From Thermodesulfovibrio yellowstonii DSM 11347 (lineage in GTDB: Bacteria; Nitrospirota; Thermodesulfovibrionia; Thermodesulfovibrionales; Thermodesulfovibrionaceae), in assembly GCF_000020985.1 (NCBI RefSeq), contig NC_011296.1, positions 248,001 to 312,000 of the forward strand: a DNA stretch of 64,000 nt, written 5' to 3'. The notes under the pieces are model-generated. The model worked only from the letters and a program-made list of their open reading frames with translations. It was not told the DNA's origin and made no database searches. Below, in pieces: positions 62,788 to 64,000 of the stretch; within the stretch, counting starts at the first letter, position 1; each line of letters opens with the position of its first letter. Made by a program: the position numbers and the translations under genes.

Positions 62788-64000
62788 CTTATCCTCACCT
62801 GACAATCTTTGATTTTTTGTATCTTTGTTTCAAAATCAATGCATGGTTCAAAGGGACTAAGAATTATAACATGGTAATCAGGAAGATTTAAACAAATATA
62901 TATGTTTCCTTCTCCATTATGTCTTTCCTCAAGGCATTGCCTCACTTCTTTTAAAATTCTGTAAGCCTTTTCAGTATCTGAACAATCAATGCTGATTTCA
63001 TATTTTATTTTTAAATCTACATTTCTCAAATCTTCTATCTCTCTTGCAAGAAATTTTGTTGAATCAGGATATTTAAATATTATTCCCTTGATAAGAATTG
63101 CATTTTTTTCTGTTAAAATATTGCTAAATTTTTTAAAAAGTTCAGGATAAATAACAACTTCAACTCTACCTGTTTCATCTTCTATTGTAATATAAGCGGT
63201 TACTCCTTTTTCTTTTGCTTTACTTTTGATTTCCTCTACAATCCCTGCAATTTTTATTTCGTGTGTTTCTTCATTGTTATTAACAAAATCATCTTCATCT
63301 GTATCAAAAATATCAGCAATGGTGGAGACATTTATTTTATTTAAAACAGGTCTAAGAGGTTTCATCGGATGTCCAGTAAGATAAAAACCAAGTGAGGATT
63401 TTTCCTCACTTAAAACTGTGTTATTATCCCATGCTTCTATATTCTCATGAGTAAAGAACAGTCCTCTTGAAGATTTAACTCCTTTAAAGGATAAAAGTTC
63501 ATGCATTGCTATTGCTCTTGCCTGATTGGGAGTGTATTGAGGATAAAGGGAATCAAAAGCTCCTGCTTTAATAAGCGATTCTATAACCTTTTTATTAACT
63601 TTCCTTGTATCTAGTCTGGTTAAAAAATCATCTATTGATGTAAATTTTTTCTTTTCTCTCTCATTAAGTATGCATTGAAGAGCAGAGCCTCCGACTCCTT
63701 TAACTGCTTCAAGACCGAATCTTATAAATTTTTCTTTTACAGTGAATGCTCTATCACTTTCATTTATATCAGGTCCTTTAATTTCTATGCCCCAAGCTTT
63801 GCATTCATTTATAAATTTAACAATTTTGTTTGTATCTCCCATTTCATTGGAAAGGTTTGCTGCAAAAAATTCCTGAGGATAGTGAGCTTTCAAATAGGCT
63901 GTAATATATGCAAGATAGGCATAGGCAGCAGAGTGAGATTTATTGAAACCGTATTCACCAAAGGCTGCCATTATATTAAATAAAGATTCTGCTTTCTCAT
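62784..64000 (-). CDS. dnaE: DNA polymerase III alpha subunit, C-terminal part (continues past window)
   Basis: Replicative polymerase. The frame is open to the window edge, so only about 405 residues are visible. It starts in the fingers region ([31 protein letters not shown]), continues through the helix-hairpin-helix region ([18 protein letters not shown]) and the OB-fold ([41 protein letters not shown]), and ends in a short terminal domain. It is translationally coupled to accA. Confidence 0.95.

Overview
The window is low-G+C bacterial DNA, by eye about one third G+C. Gene content points to a thermophilic Nitrospirota, probably Thermodesulfovibrio-like: flagellar genes with sigma-54 regulators, ClpC and ClpXP with a DUF4416 neighbour, a LapA-LapB fusion and an archaeal-type UPF0278 PIN protein. 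The lineage is inferred from gene content, not from a search.

Positions 1-35462 are chromosomal core. First come the end of spermidine synthase and a convergent DUF1015-gap-pgk operon. A proteostasis block follows (clpC, a TlpA-like thioredoxin, DUF4416, tig, clpP, clpX). Next is a regulatory block (sigma-54 activator without receiver, TPR protein, PAS histidine kinase, NtrC-type regulator) that leads through a -24/-12 promoter into flgB-flgC-fliE-fliF-fliG-fliH-fliI-fliJ-motE-fliK-flgD-flgE. On the minus strand lie tyrS, panB, recJ, secF, secD, yajC, a metallo-beta-lactamase-fold hydrolase and a DUF202 membrane protein.

Positions 35463-59783 hold a 24.3-kb integrated element in tRNA-Ala(GGC), bounded by a perfect 42-bp repeat of the tRNA 3' part. 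From left to right it carries: a YafQ/DinJ-type toxin-antitoxin pair; an XRE repressor with three palindromic operators; a possibly sigma-like early gene; a ribbon-helix-helix protein; a VapE helicase; an iteron array; a TnpB-like RuvC nuclease whose 3' coding end looks like a structured RNA; a 1956-residue MobF relaxase; an F-like oriT candidate; a relaxosome-type RHH protein; a TraD/VirD4 coupling ATPase; a run of unknown small and envelope proteins; a catalytic-core tyrosine recombinase; a ParB-like protein; HicAB; zinc-ribbon proteins; an excisionase; and the integrase. No VirB4 or other recognisable mating-channel gene is present. The element therefore looks mobilisable, or uses an unrecognised envelope apparatus. 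Most of its operons follow a shared TGCATTA...TATAG motif that has no -35 box.

Positions 59739-64000 return to the core: tRNA-Ala, lapAB, the PIN protein, accA and the 3' part of dnaE.

The most promising new biology is in the element: the shared promoter-like motif with its candidate regulator, the TnpB/RNA unit lying directly upstream of the relaxase gene, a twice-occurring 104-bp intergenic element, the oriT, and the unknown envelope operon.
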